From positions 97,274,330 through 97,338,329 of the forward strand of contig CM049307.1 in NCBI GenBank assembly GCA_026874595.1: a stretch of DNA of 64,000 nucleotides, in the 5' to 3' direction. The translations under genes were made by a program, and so were the position numbers. Positions 22,838-32,680 of this stretch are shown here, piece after piece. Source of the stretch: Sipunculus nudus (lineage: Eukaryota > Annelida > Sipuncula > Golfingiida > Sipunculidae). A model generated the notes under the pieces. It was not told the DNA's origin, searched no databases, and saw nothing but the letters and a program-made list of their open reading frames with translations. Within the stretch, counting starts at the first letter, position 1; each line of letters begins with the position of its first letter.

Positions 22838-24059
22838 TAGTTCTCTTTGGTATATTGCTGGAGGGTTTTTATAAAATTTAAATGATGCAAGCTGGTATGG
22901 GTTTTAAATGACGTCATGGTGAAACAACCAACCAACCCTTGCCCAAAAAAATTAGCTCAGAAATCAACAAGTGATTTCGGAGCGTTGTCTGTCTAGATTA
23001 AAAATAATTACCAAATGCAGGGTTGATAAATTTTACATTTTCTAAATTGTCTTGATTACATTTAATTACTTTATTATTTATCATATTATCAGATTGAAAA
23101 CACAGTCTAAGAGTAAATTTGAGACTTCATGTTCCTGTGTTAAGTTTAGGGAGTCCCTTTTCCTGTCACATCATTATGAAAGTTATATATTTATTATATA
23201 AATTTTGCATCTGGACCGGGCACCTTACTGCAAAGTGGAGAGTTCCAAAGGAAGAACTTGCACTTCCTTAGCAAAAAATAAACCTCCAGTACTTTGTTGA
23301 AAACTAACTGGAAATATCCTCATATGACTCAAGTGGTATCTGCTTTTACTACTGCAATAGATTTGCATCAAACGTGTAATGATATATTTAATTCGAACTA
23401 AAATACCTATGCTTGACTGGTAGTGACCCATATATTCGTCTGAACAGCATGACGTCATAACCGTTTGAACATTTCACTCTTAATATCCGCTCAACACACA
23501 GCAACATAGAAACCTACTTAATCACATGTGAGTAGAATAAATTTAAGATATAATACATGTCACAGAGCACGTGGACTCCCTGAGTGCAGGGAGGTGGGTG
23601 GCACTGGTCAAGGTTAGTGGTCAAACTAATGTTTGTTAGATTTGCCAAACTATAAATCGTGATGATTACTGATAAGATACATGAGTTCACGCAGTTTTCG
23701 ACGAATAAAAACCTGGAGACATTGTGTCTGCGGTGGTAATATGATGGGTCCTCCTCGGTCTGGTTGTATGAAGGGCCAGGAAAGAGGCCGAATGAGACAC
23801 GATTATATATGGCGCGGGAAGTAAACGGTGTTGTTATTGTTATAGTAACTCACGAGATAGAACTCGAGAAATAATACAGCTTGTTCCCGCAAGTGGACAC
23901 GTACTAGAAGTCAAAGAGAAAATTTTGCACTAGCAGTGGAGAAACAGTTAAAAGAACTGTGCTAGAAGTCACAGGGAAATATTAGCATTAGCAGTGAAAA
24001 ACAGTCAAAAGAAAATCAGATTAAACTAAAACAAGCAAATTCGTGGAATTAATTTCCCC
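22838..24059. other. Unassigned DNA with a 58 bp tandem duplication
   Basis: No gene recognised. Full TGACGTCA sites lie at 22909-22916 and 23450-23457. Near 23903-24010 a ~58 bp unit starting CTAGAAGTCA is tandemly repeated twice with mismatches. Confidence 0.35.
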
Positions 24060-24659
24060 CGCTTTGAGATCTTGTTGTTTTTCATGCTTGATAAAGGACG
24101 GACAGACAGAGTGACAGACAGACAGACAGACAGAAGCCAGACACTGCAAACCAATCCCAACCAAAGTAAACATGAGAGAAATCACTGACCAAAATTTGAA
24201 TGAAATCAGATCATATTTATGAAAGTAATGGCACAGAAACAAAAACCTGACAGACGGACACACAGAGTGACAGACAGACGAAAGCCAGACACCCCAAAAC
24301 TAATCCCAACCAAGGGAAGCATGAGAGCAATCACTGACCAAAATTTGAATGAAATCAGATAATATTTAGGAAAGTAATCGCACAGAAACGAAAACTTGAC
24401 GGATGGACAGACAAAGTGACAGACAGACAGACAGAAGCCAGACACTCCAAAACCAATCCTAACTAAGGTATGCATGAGAGCAATCACTGACCATAATTTG
24501 GATGAAATCGGATAATATTTAGGAAAGTTATCGCACAGAAACGAAACCTGACGGACGGACAGAGAGACAGACAGAAAGAGAGACAGACGGACCGACAGAC
24601 AGACAGACAGACAAACCCAAATCAATGTCCCCCGTATCCGCGGAGCGGGGGACAAAAAG
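24060..24659 (+). repeat. ~150 bp GACA-rich repeat, about 3.5 units, ending in a hairpin
   Basis: The phrase AATTTGAATGAAATCAGAT recurs near 24194 and 24342, and as AATTTGGATGAAATCGGAT near 24495. Each is followed by GCACAGAAAC and a (GACA)n run, then AAGCCAGACAC. The block ends in the hairpin GTCCCCCG (24627-24634) with CGGGGGAC (24646-24653). Long minus-strand frames rich in L, S, V and C are products of the (GACA)n repeat and are not genes. Confidence 0.75.
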
Positions 24660-24710
24660 TCAGGTGAGAATATAGGATAAGGCCGTCAATATACTCGATT
24701 CTATAGGACA

Positions 24711-25813
24711 TAGACTCCCCTGGTTCCTACAAACGAAGTTGGACCTGGACTCCCCTGGTTCCTACAAACGAAGTTGGACCTGGACTCCCCTGGTTCCTAC
24801 AAACTAAGTTGGACCTGGACTCCCCTGGTTCCTCCAAACTAAGTTGGACCTGGACTCCCCTAGTTTCTACAAACTAAGTTGGACCTGGACTCCCCTAGTT
24901 CCTACAAACGAAGTTGGACCTGGACTCCCCTAGTTTCTACAAACTAAGTTGGACCTAAACTCCCCTGGTTTCTACAAACTGAGTCGGACCTGGACTCACC
25001 TAGTTCCTACAAACGAAGTTGGACCTGGACTCCCCTGGTTCCTCCGAACTAAGTTGGACCTGGACTCCCCTGGTTCCTACAAACGAAGTTGGACCTGGAC
25101 TCCCCTGGTTCCTACAAACGAAGTTGGACCTGGACTCCCCTGGTTCCTCCAAACTAAGTTGGACCTGGACTCCCCTGATTCCTACAAACGAAGTTGGACC
25201 TGGACTCCCCTGGTTCCTACAAACGAAGTTGGACCTGGACTCCCCTAGTTTCTACAAACTAAGTTGGACCTGGACTCCCCTAGTTCCTACAAACGATGTT
25301 AGACCTGGACTCCATTAGTTTCTACAAACTAAGTTGGACCTGGACTCCCCTAGTTTCTACAAACTAAGTTGGACCTGGACTCCCCTGGTTCCTCCAAACT
25401 AAGTTGGACCTGGACTCCCTTAGTTTCTACAAACTAAGTCGGACCTGGACTCCCCTAGTTTCTACAAACTGAGTCGGACCTCGACTCCCCTGGTTCCTCC
25501 AAACTAAGTTGGACGTTGACTCCCTAGGTTTCTCCAAACTAAGTTGGACCTGGACTCCCCTTGTTACTACAAACTAAGTTGGACCTGGACTCCCCTGGTT
25601 CCTCCAAACTAAGTTGGACCTGGAATCCCCTGGTTCCTCCAAACTAAGTTGGATGTTGACTCCCCAGGTTCCTACAAACTAATTTGGACCTGGACTCCCC
25701 TTGTTACTACAAACTGAGTTGGACCAAGACTCCCCAGGTTCATACAGAGTGAGATCTGGACTCCCCAGGCAATACAAACTGAGTTGGCCATGGACTCCCC
25801 TTGTTCCTACAAA
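24711..25813 (+). repeat. 35 bp minisatellite, about 31 units
   Basis: The unit is 35 bp and is anchored by GTTGGACCTGGACTCCCCT followed by GGTTCCTACAAACGAA or GTTTCTACAAACTAA variants. Copies are highly similar from 24711 to about 25650 and degrade toward 25813. Most units lack stops in the plus frames, so long repetitive frames appear (24949-25248 and 25019-25318), read every 105 bp. I treat these as artefacts. Confidence 0.9.
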
Positions 25814-25896
25814 TTGTTTCACTGGGATTTGAACGACCTTCTACCGTCTGAGTAAGACTTTTACTCCCTTAATACCTGCAATTTATATATATATAT
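25814..25896. other. Short spacer with (TA)n insertion site
   Basis: About 70 bp of unique sequence ends in an AT array that is the target of the LTR element. The 5 bp TATAT at 25892-25896 recurs at 32608-32612 as the probable target-site duplication, although the repeat context makes it ambiguous. Confidence 0.6.
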
Positions 25897-27027
25897 TGTC
25901 ACCAGACAATAGGTGACAATATGTACGGTGTTTTGTATCATAGTTTAACGAAGTCTGTTCTCTATTGATATTGACGTGAAGCGTCATCCTAAAGCGTTGA
26001 CAGGTCTTAATTGTATATATATATTGTGTATTCTGTATGAAATCCCATCGGCTATCAGCTGATTTATCCGTGTCACGCATCGTGTGTATTAATTATATTC
26101 TGGTATGTGGGTCGCCAAGGTGACGCTAGCAGTCAAACCAGGTCACATATAACCTTATATGGGACACTTGAGCCATAAGCCAATCAGAGAACCGGATCGC
26201 CGTATTGTGACGACGATTGTGACGTCAGAGTTCAGGGAGAGACGCTGGAAGCTGCCTTCAGTTGGGTCTTGAAGCTTGAGGTGGCAGCACGCACGCACGG
26301 GAATAAGAACATTGAAACGCCAGGAACGGCATAGAAGCAAGCTTCTACAAGGACCCAGCTCATGAGAACTCAGCCGTGCTGCCGACAGAGCTTCGTATTG
26401 GCGATAAAGTGAAAGAGCGCTCGTCACTGCCGGCCTAGTTCAGCTTGACCTAGAAACATAACCGCCGTAAGCCGTGAACCCATTGCTACACGAGCAAGGT
26501 CAAGGACTCTAAGCTCAACGTAAACAAAGGGCGCTATTGCATTCATGTGATCGTAAACCTACCCGGGTCGCTGACAAGCAAGATCAGTTGAAGATCGCTA
26601 AACTCAGAAAGACTATATGCTGCTAACCATACGCTAGATTCTACACAAAACAGTAACCAGAGATCTCTGAAGGAACTGGACTTTATTGGTTTTTATACAA
26701 ACCACGGACTCAGTAAAAATATCCTGTAATTTTAATGTGAAGGACTGTCGTATTGACACATCAACGCACACACACACATCTACATCTTTGTAAGTATTGT
26801 CTTGAATTATATTGTGAATTTAACCTGATGTCTCATAGTTTCTATTGATCTGGGTGTATGATTGTCTGGTATTTTTATACACGTCCTTAAAAGAACCTGG
26901 AAATGTCACCTTTAATGACCGGGATCTAATTTCTTGATTAATGAAATCAAGTGGCGAGCGTTAACCCATCCTATTGTTTTATAGGATATATCCGTTGTAA
27001 AGTTATCACGTTAAGTTAGGGGTGACA
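25897..27027 (+). repeat. 5' LTR
   Basis: 1131 bp, beginning TGTCACC and ending GGTGACA, a perfect 7 bp terminal inverted repeat. A further GGTGACA at 25912-25918 makes a small hairpin with the first seven bases. A full cAMP-response-element palindrome TGACGTCA lies at 26220-26227, and CATATAACCTTATATGG near 26145 could serve as a TATA region. The minus-strand open frame 26155-26427 is within the LTR and has no recognisable product. Confidence 0.95.
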
Positions 27028-27751
27028 TTGTATGGCGAGCAGTGCCAGGATATAATTAGCCTTAAAAAAAAAACTGGCTAATTACAGTAAGTTTCAGAAG
27101 TTTTGAACTGAGAAAACAGTACTGAAACCAGACATTCATATACTCAAACCAGAGTTGATCTGAATTAATAATTGGAAATGACACCAAACTGATGTTATAG
27201 TGTATACTTGCTCAATGAAATTACCCCACTATTAGGAGTTAATATTTATTCAGTGAGAATATTACCTGAAGCACAACATTGTTTCAGGATTAGCATATAC
27301 CTTGAAGATTTGGCTAGAACACATGCATGTTTTGTGAGTAATGCTAGTTCAGTGATACCTGAACATCATTACTGGTTTGATATAAACCCAGATTAGAGTG
27401 AACATTTTTGATGTTGTTAGATACGCCCTGGTATAATTTTTCCTACACTGGTTTGTGATTGGTCACGTGGTAGGGTCTCTTTACAGGTAAGTTTACCCCT
27501 CCCGATTGGCATGGTAATCATAGGTGCATGGTGTTTATCGATATCTTGATATCCATCCGTCCATCCGTCTGACCCTTCGTCCGACCTTCCGTCCGTCCGT
27601 CCGTATAAGTAGATTTTGATGCGTAGAGCTACCGTGGTGTAATTGTACGGATACCGCCGGTTCGTTAGGTTGGCTTTAACAGTACGTATTTACGGATTTT
27701 TAAGAGCGGATATTACTAGATACTGGAATCTTACTAGGTTAGAGCGTTACC
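27028..27751 (+). other. Retrotransposon 5' leader with primer-binding site
   Basis: After a 5 nt spacer (TTGTA), the sequence TGGCGAGCAGTGCCAGGA at 27033-27050 starts with the TGG expected to pair with a tRNA CCA end and is the best primer-binding-site candidate. I could not assign the tRNA. The leader is about 720 bp. It contains CAGGTAAGT at about 27485, a consensus 5' splice donor of unknown use, and a (TCCG)n tract at about 27552-27603. The Gag start follows. Confidence 0.7.
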
Positions 27752-30658
27752 ATGGAGACGTTAGAGTCACTTGTTAGATGCGGACAGGCCTTGGGACTTA
27801 AGGACCAGGCTTTACAAGATTATGTTGAGGCTAGACGGCGTGCGGATGAGGAACGTGAGGAAAGAGCTAGGCAGCGGGAATTAGAGCGCGAGCGAGAGGC
27901 TAGAGCCCACGAATTAGAGGTTCTAAGGTTAAAGTCTGACTCTGGGGTTAAAGAAGAGAGAAGTAGGGATGTATTCCCGAAAATCCAGCTTCCACCTTTT
28001 GATGAGGCTCACGATCAGCTAGATGCGTTTCTTGAGCGATTTGAACGATTAGCTGTATGTCAAGGCTATGATAGGGAGAATTGGGCGTTACACCTGAGTC
28101 CGTTACTGCGGGGTAAGGCGCTAGGGACTTACACACAGTTATCGGTTAGTGAGGCCATGGATTACGATAAGTTAAAGATAGCCTTGTTAAAGCGATACCA
28201 AATGACCGAAGAGGGTTATCGACACAAGTTTCGGACTTGTAGGCCTGAGCGAGGCGAAACGCCGAGTCAGTTTGCCATGAGACTGAGTGGATACCTAGAC
28301 CATTGGATAGGGATGGCAGGGGTCGGAGGTGACTACGACGGGGTAGTTAACCTGTTGATGTGTGAGCAGTTCGTAAACTGCTGTAGTAGGGATCTCTCTA
28401 TGTTTTTGAAAGAGAGACGGTGTCGTGACTTTGATAGTATGGTAGACTTAGCCGAGAGTTATACGGAGGCTCACGGTGTACACAGCCTTACAGCAGGTCC
28501 TCGTTATGGCAATAATGTGCCGGGTCCAGCGCAACCGGTATCTCAGCCTAGAGAGAAGCGAGAGGTTGAGCGCAGTCCGGACGGTCAGACATTTAAGCCA
28601 TCAGGAGGCATCAGATGTTATTTATGTAATGAACTGGGACATAAGGCGCGGGAATGTAAGACTAGTGCCCGGTCGAGGCCTAGGTCTTCCCCTCAAGTAG
28701 GGCGTGCTGCTGGCGATCAGCAGAGGTATAGGACTAATTTTAGCCCCCCGTATAACCCAAAACAGAAACCGGAGACTATGTCAATGGCAGTAGTCGAGGC
28801 GGAAACGGAGACAGTCGGTGCGGTGAAACCGGAAGTAGAGAGTCCGAGTCAGTCGTTAGGATTTGCTGCCCAGACAGAAGGCAGAATCTCGTTACCTGTG
28901 TGTGAAGGGCTGGTGAATGGTAAGTCAGCGAGGGTGCTGCGGGATTCGGGATGTTCCTCGGCAGGAATACGTGAGTCGTACGTGGAGCCGAATCAGTTCA
29001 CCGGACACCAGGTCGAGTGTAGGTTGTTCGACGGGTCTGTAAGACAATTTCCTACGGCTAGGATTAATGTGGACTGTGCGTACTTTGTCGGTACTATCGA
29101 GGCAATGGTGGTCGGGGATGCTGTATGTGATTTAGCGCTAGGTAACGTAGCGGGAGCGCGTGATCCGTATGATCCGGACCCGACGTGGAAGTCTGAGCGG
29201 TCCTCAGGCATAGTGTGTGACGGTGTAGAGTCACAAAAGGAGGTGTCGTCCGCGGTGGAGACACGGAGCGCTGCACGAGAGAAACAGATACCGACGCGTA
29301 GCTTGAATGTTGCAAGCCCAGTTGCCGATGTGAGTCCGGCCGAATTTTCGAAGGCGCAGGAGGAGGATGGGTCTTTAGCGCCGTATTGGAGGCTAGCTAG
29401 AGAGGCTAGAAATGATAGTCCATTTAGAATTGAGGACGGATATTTAGTTCGGGTTGTGAGTGATAAACGGGGAGATCAAGATGGATCTCGAGTGGTGGTA
29501 CCTCAGACGTTACGGTACGACGTAATGAGGATGGGCCACGAAGCGGTTATGGCGGGCAATCAGGGCATAGACAAAACGCACGACTGCGTGAGAACTCAGT
29601 TTTTCTGGAAAGGGATGTATAATGACATTGCTGAGTTTTGCAAGTCCTGTCCCATTTGCCAGAAAACCATACCGAAAGGCAAGGTGCCTGGAGCTACGTT
29701 AGGCCAGATGCCATTAATTGATGAGCCCTGGCGTAGAATTTCGATGGATCTGGTTGGGCCGATCCATCCAGCGTCTGAGAGAGGTCACAGGTATATTCTG
29801 ACCGTTATGGATTATGCCACTAGATATCCGGAGGCTGTTGCTTTAAAGAACATAGATACAGTCTCTGTGGCTGATGCGCTAGTTGATATTTATGCGCGGT
29901 TAGGAGTGCCGTCAGAGGTGCTTACTGACATGGGAACACAATTTACGTCAGACCTCATGCGAGAAGTTAGCCGTGTTTTGTCTGTAAGACAGCTCACCAC
30001 TACTCCTTACCATCCTATGTGCAACGGAATGGTGGAGAGATTCAATGGAACGTTTAAGTTAATGTTGAAACGGATGTGCGAGGAAAGACCGCGAGATTGG
30101 GATCGGTACCTCAGCGCCGTGCTTTTTGCGTACCGAGAAGCGCCACATGAGAGCACAGGGTTCTCACCCTTTGAGTTGCTCTATGGTAGGATCGTTAGAG
30201 GACCGATGCGGATTCTAAGGGATCTGTGGACCAAGCGAGATACTAGCGTCGAGACTAAAACCACGTACCAATACGTCCTGGACCTACAAGACAAACTAAG
30301 CGACACATGCGCGTTAGCTAGAGAGGCGTTGAACAAATCAGCGAACAGACACAGACTGTTATATGATAGAGGTAAATGCACGCGCAGGTTTGAGGCCGGA
30401 GACGAAGTTTTGTTGTTACTCCCGACGGAGCGGAACAAATTATTGGTACAGTGGAAAGGCCCCTATACTATTGTAAACAGGGTTGGGGACTTAGACTATC
30501 GGATTAAGATTGGCGATAAGGTTAAAACCTTCCACGTGAATATGCTGAAACGGTACCATGCTAGAAACGAGCCCCAGCATATTCTGGCAGCGGTAGCCAA
30601 GGGCGCACCTGATTCTATACATGATCCTTACGGTGTAGACGGGGAAACAGAGCACTGA
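27752..30658 (+). CDS. gag-pro-int: Gag-protease-integrase polyprotein of the Gmr1-like element
   Basis: 968 codons. The start ATG sits in a strong ACCATGG context. Residues 25-62 form a charged E/R-rich helix. About 75-245 is Gag capsid, with 155-245 resembling the SCAN fold (EQFV, ERRC and LAESY landmarks). C289-C292-H297-C302 is a CCHC zinc knuckle that binds RNA. D398-S399-G400 is the protease active-site triad in a VLRDSGCS context. About 580-640 is the integrase zinc-binding domain: H596 and C633/C636 are present, but the second histidine is replaced by N603. The catalytic core has D666, D726 and E762 with DX35E spacing. A GPY/F-type module has WKGPYTI at 901-907. The ORF ends after integrase with no reverse transcriptase. 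Roles: particle formation, polyprotein cleavage, and nuclear integration of the cDNA. Confidence 0.9.
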   Translation: METLESLVRCGQALGLKDQALQDYVEARRRADEEREERARQRELEREREARAHELEVLRLKSDSGVKEERSRDVFPKIQLPPFDEAHDQLDAFLERFERLAVCQGYDRENWALHLSPLLRGKALGTYTQLSVSEAMDYDKLKIALLKRYQMTEEGYRHKFRTCRPERGETPSQFAMRLSGYLDHWIGMAGVGGDYDGVVNLLMCEQFVNCCSRDLSMFLKERRCRDFDSMVDLAESYTEAHGVHSLTAGPRYGNNVPGPAQPVSQPREKREVERSPDGQTFKPSGGIRCYLCNELGHKARECKTSARSRPRSSPQVGRAAGDQQRYRTNFSPPYNPKQKPETMSMAVVEAETETVGAVKPEVESPSQSLGFAAQTEGRISLPVCEGLVNGKSARVLRDSGCSSAGIRESYVEPNQFTGHQVECRLFDGSVRQFPTARINVDCAYFVGTIEAMVVGDAVCDLALGNVAGARDPYDPDPTWKSERSSGIVCDGVESQKEVSSAVETRSAAREKQIPTRSLNVASPVADVSPAEFSKAQEEDGSLAPYWRLAREARNDSPFRIEDGYLVRVVSDKRGDQDGSRVVVPQTLRYDVMRMGHEAVMAGNQGIDKTHDCVRTQFFWKGMYNDIAEFCKSCPICQKTIPKGKVPGATLGQMPLIDEPWRRISMDLVGPIHPASERGHRYILTVMDYATRYPEAVALKNIDTVSVADALVDIYARLGVPSEVLTDMGTQFTSDLMREVSRVLSVRQLTTTPYHPMCNGMVERFNGTFKLMLKRMCEERPRDWDRYLSAVLFAYREAPHESTGFSPFELLYGRIVRGPMRILRDLWTKRDTSVETKTTYQYVLDLQDKLSDTCALAREALNKSANRHRLLYDRGKCTRRFEAGDEVLLLLPTERNKLLVQWKGPYTIVNRVGDLDYRIKIGDKVKTFHVNMLKRYHARNEPQHILAAVAKGAPDSIHDPYGVDGETEH

Positions 30659-31256
30659 TAGACCTAAGACAAAGAAGGCTTTGCGAGCATTCCTAGGTCT
30701 TACAGGGTACTATCGAAAATTCGTGCCAAACTATGCGGAAATAGCGGTGCCCTTGACTGATCTAACGCGTAAAGGTCAACCTAACAAACTAGACTGGAAA
30801 CCCGTACACGAGAACGCGTACTGTTCTCTAAAGGCTAAACTGTCAGACCCTCCCATACTGAAGCTACCTGATTTCAGTAAACGATTTTATTTGAAATGTG
30901 ATGCATCTGATGTGAGTATTGGCTGTATCCTGATGCAAAGACACGAGGGGATCATGCACCCAGTAGCTTATGCCAGTCGTAAACTATTGCCCAGGGAGAG
31001 AAATTACTCCACCATCGAGAAAGAGTCATTAGCAATTGTATGGTCTGTACAGAAATTTGAGATGTACCTGGCTTGTAGACCGTTCACCATTCAGACCGAC
31101 CACAAACCATTAAAGTGTATTAGCAAATCAAAATGTGCTAATAAGAGAGTAATGAGATGGGCACTGGTTCTACAAGAGTTTAGATTTGATATTGAAGCAG
31201 TGTCAGGTAAACTAAACCATGGACCTGATTTTCTTAGCAGACTGCCTGAGTGTTAG
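30639..31256 (+). pseudogene. RT thumb remnant plus RNase H of the Gmr1-like element
   Basis: This frame is +1 to the Gag-PR-IN ORF and has no native ATG; the open stretch follows a TAG at 30636-30638. Homology starts abruptly at about 30660 with RPKTKKALRAFLGLTGYY, the reverse transcriptase thumb/connection, and runs into a full RNase H domain. The RNase H acidic residues are visible: D in KCDASD, E in TIEKES, D in QTDH and the late D in HGPDFLSR. Its role is to degrade the RNA strand during reverse transcription. Everything upstream in RT (fingers, palm, YxDD) is missing, most simply by a deletion between about 30640 and 30662. No plausible way to express it alone is evident, so I call it a remnant. 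Confidence 0.88.
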
Positions 31257-31461
31257 GATGTAATGAGCTATAATGTTTAGCCAGTTAAGTCTAAACATGT
31301 ACAAGATTTTGCCCTGTGTCATAGACCGTGGGCATGTACTAATGACAACTTGTTACATGACCCTTATGTATTGCTATGTATTGCTACATGTAAATATGTT
31401 TAGCTGGACCCTGTGAGATAGAACGATACGATGTATCGAGAAAATACCGTGTATTTTCTTT
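31257..31461 (+). other. Retrotransposon 3' non-coding segment
   Basis: About 205 bp between the RNase H stop and the polypurine tract, with no further open frame. An envelope gene is therefore absent. Confidence 0.7.
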
Positions 31462-31476
31462 AAAAGGAGGGGGTGA
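31462..31476 (+). promoter_or_regulatory. Polypurine tract
   Basis: AAAAGGAGGGGGTGA lies directly against the 3' LTR. This is the expected RNase H-resistant primer for plus-strand DNA synthesis. Confidence 0.9.
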
Positions 31477-32603
31477 TGTCACCAGACAATAGGTGACAAT
31501 ATGTACGGTGTTTTGTATCATAGTTTAACGAAGTCTGTTCTCTATTGATATTGACGTGAAGCGTCATCCTAAAGCGTTGACAGGTCTTAATTGTATATAT
31601 ATATTGTGTATTCTGTATGAAATCCCATCGGCTATCAGCTGATTTATCCGTGTCACGCATCGTGTGTATTAATTATATTCTGGTATGTGGGTCGCCAAGG
31701 TGACGCTAGCAGTCAAACCAGGTCACATATAACCTTATATGGGACACTTGAGCCATAAGCCAATCAGAGAACCGGATCGCCGTATTGTGACGACGATTGT
31801 GACGTCAGAGTTCAGGGAGAGACGCTGGAAGCTGCCTTCAGTTGGGTCTTGAAGCTTGAGGTGGCAGCACGCACGCACGGGAATAAGAACATTGAAACGC
31901 CAGGAACGGCATAGAAGCAAGCTTCTACAAGGACCCAGCTCATGAGAACTCAGCCGTGCTGCCGACAGAGCTTCGTATTGGCGATAAAGTGAAAGAGCGC
32001 TCGTCACTGCCGGCCTAGTTCAGCTTGACCTAGAAACATAACCGCCGTAAGCCGTGAACCCATTGCTACACGAGCAAGGTCAAGGACTCTAAGCTCAACG
32101 TAAACAAAGGGCGCTATTGCATTCATGTGATCGTAAACCTACCCGGGTCGCTGACAAGCAAGATCAGTTGAAGATCGCTAAACTCAGAAAGACTATATGC
32201 TGCTAACCATACGCTAGATTCTACACAAAACAGTAACCAGAGATCTCTGAAGGAACTGGACTTTATTGGTTTTTATACAAACCACGGACTCAGTAAAAAT
32301 ATCCTGTAATTTTAATGTGAAGGACTGTCGTATTGACACATCAACGCACACACACACATCTACATCTTTGTAAGTATTGTCTTGAATTATATTGTGAATT
32401 TAACCTGATGTCTCATAGTTTCTATTGATCTGGGTGTATGATTGTCTGGTATTTTTATACACGTCCTTAAAAGAACCTGGAAATGTCACCTTTAATGACC
32501 GGGATCTAATTTCTTGATTAATGAAATCAAGTGGCGAGCGTTAACCCATCCTATTGTTTTATAGGATATATCCGTTGTAAAGTTATCACGTTAAGTTAGG
32601 GGT

Positions 32604-32607
<4 letters not shown>
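31477..32607 (+). repeat. 3' LTR
   Basis: 1131 bp and indistinguishable from the 5' LTR (offset 5580 bp throughout), including TGACGTCA at 31800-31807 and the terminal GGTGACA. The flanking sequence is the (AT)n target. Confidence 0.95.

Positions 32608-32677
<70 letters not shown>
32608..32677. repeat. (AT)n microsatellite flanking the retrotransposon
   Basis: About 70 bp of AT repeats with one interrupting ACAT. It is the right part of the insertion target. Confidence 0.95.

Positions 32678-32680
<3 letters not shown>

Larger units (their letters stand above)
25897..32607 (+). mobile_element. Gmr1-like Ty3/gypsy LTR retrotransposon, RT-deleted
   Basis: A 6.7 kb element with two 1131 bp LTRs that I find identical line by line, TG...CA ends, a probable 5 bp duplication, a primer-binding site, one long Gag-PR-IN ORF, a downstream RT-thumb/RNase H remnant and a polypurine tract. 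Integrase lies upstream of RNase H. Among Ty3/gypsy-class elements this order marks the Gmr1-like group, and the SCAN-like Gag agrees with that. The fingers, palm and YxDD of reverse transcriptase are absent, so the copy cannot copy itself. Identical LTRs imply very recent insertion. Alternatives are a local assembly collapse, or a rearranged ordinary gypsy element. The coherent flanking domains make the Gmr1 reading more likely. Confidence 0.88.

Noticed and set aside
24206-24655. 149-codon minus-strand frame rich in L, S, V and C
   Set aside because: It is a translation of the (GACA)n-containing ~150 bp repeat. The periodic composition follows the DNA repeat, and there is no domain.
24949-25318. 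Two overlapping 99-codon frames with a 35-residue repeat
   Set aside because: They are produced by the 35 bp minisatellite being stop-free in several frames, with no start context or splice support.
26155-26427. 90-codon minus-strand frame, identical at 31735-32007
   Set aside because: It lies within the LTRs, which explains the perfect duplication. The product has no recognisable domain.
30681-31256. RNase H frame as an independent gene starting at 30681
   Set aside because: The codon at 30681 is TTG, not ATG, and homology extends upstream of it to about 30660. It is the tail of a deleted polyprotein.
31257-31461. Possible envelope gene in the retrotransposon
   Set aside because: Only about 205 bp separate the RNase H stop from the polypurine tract, with no open frame.
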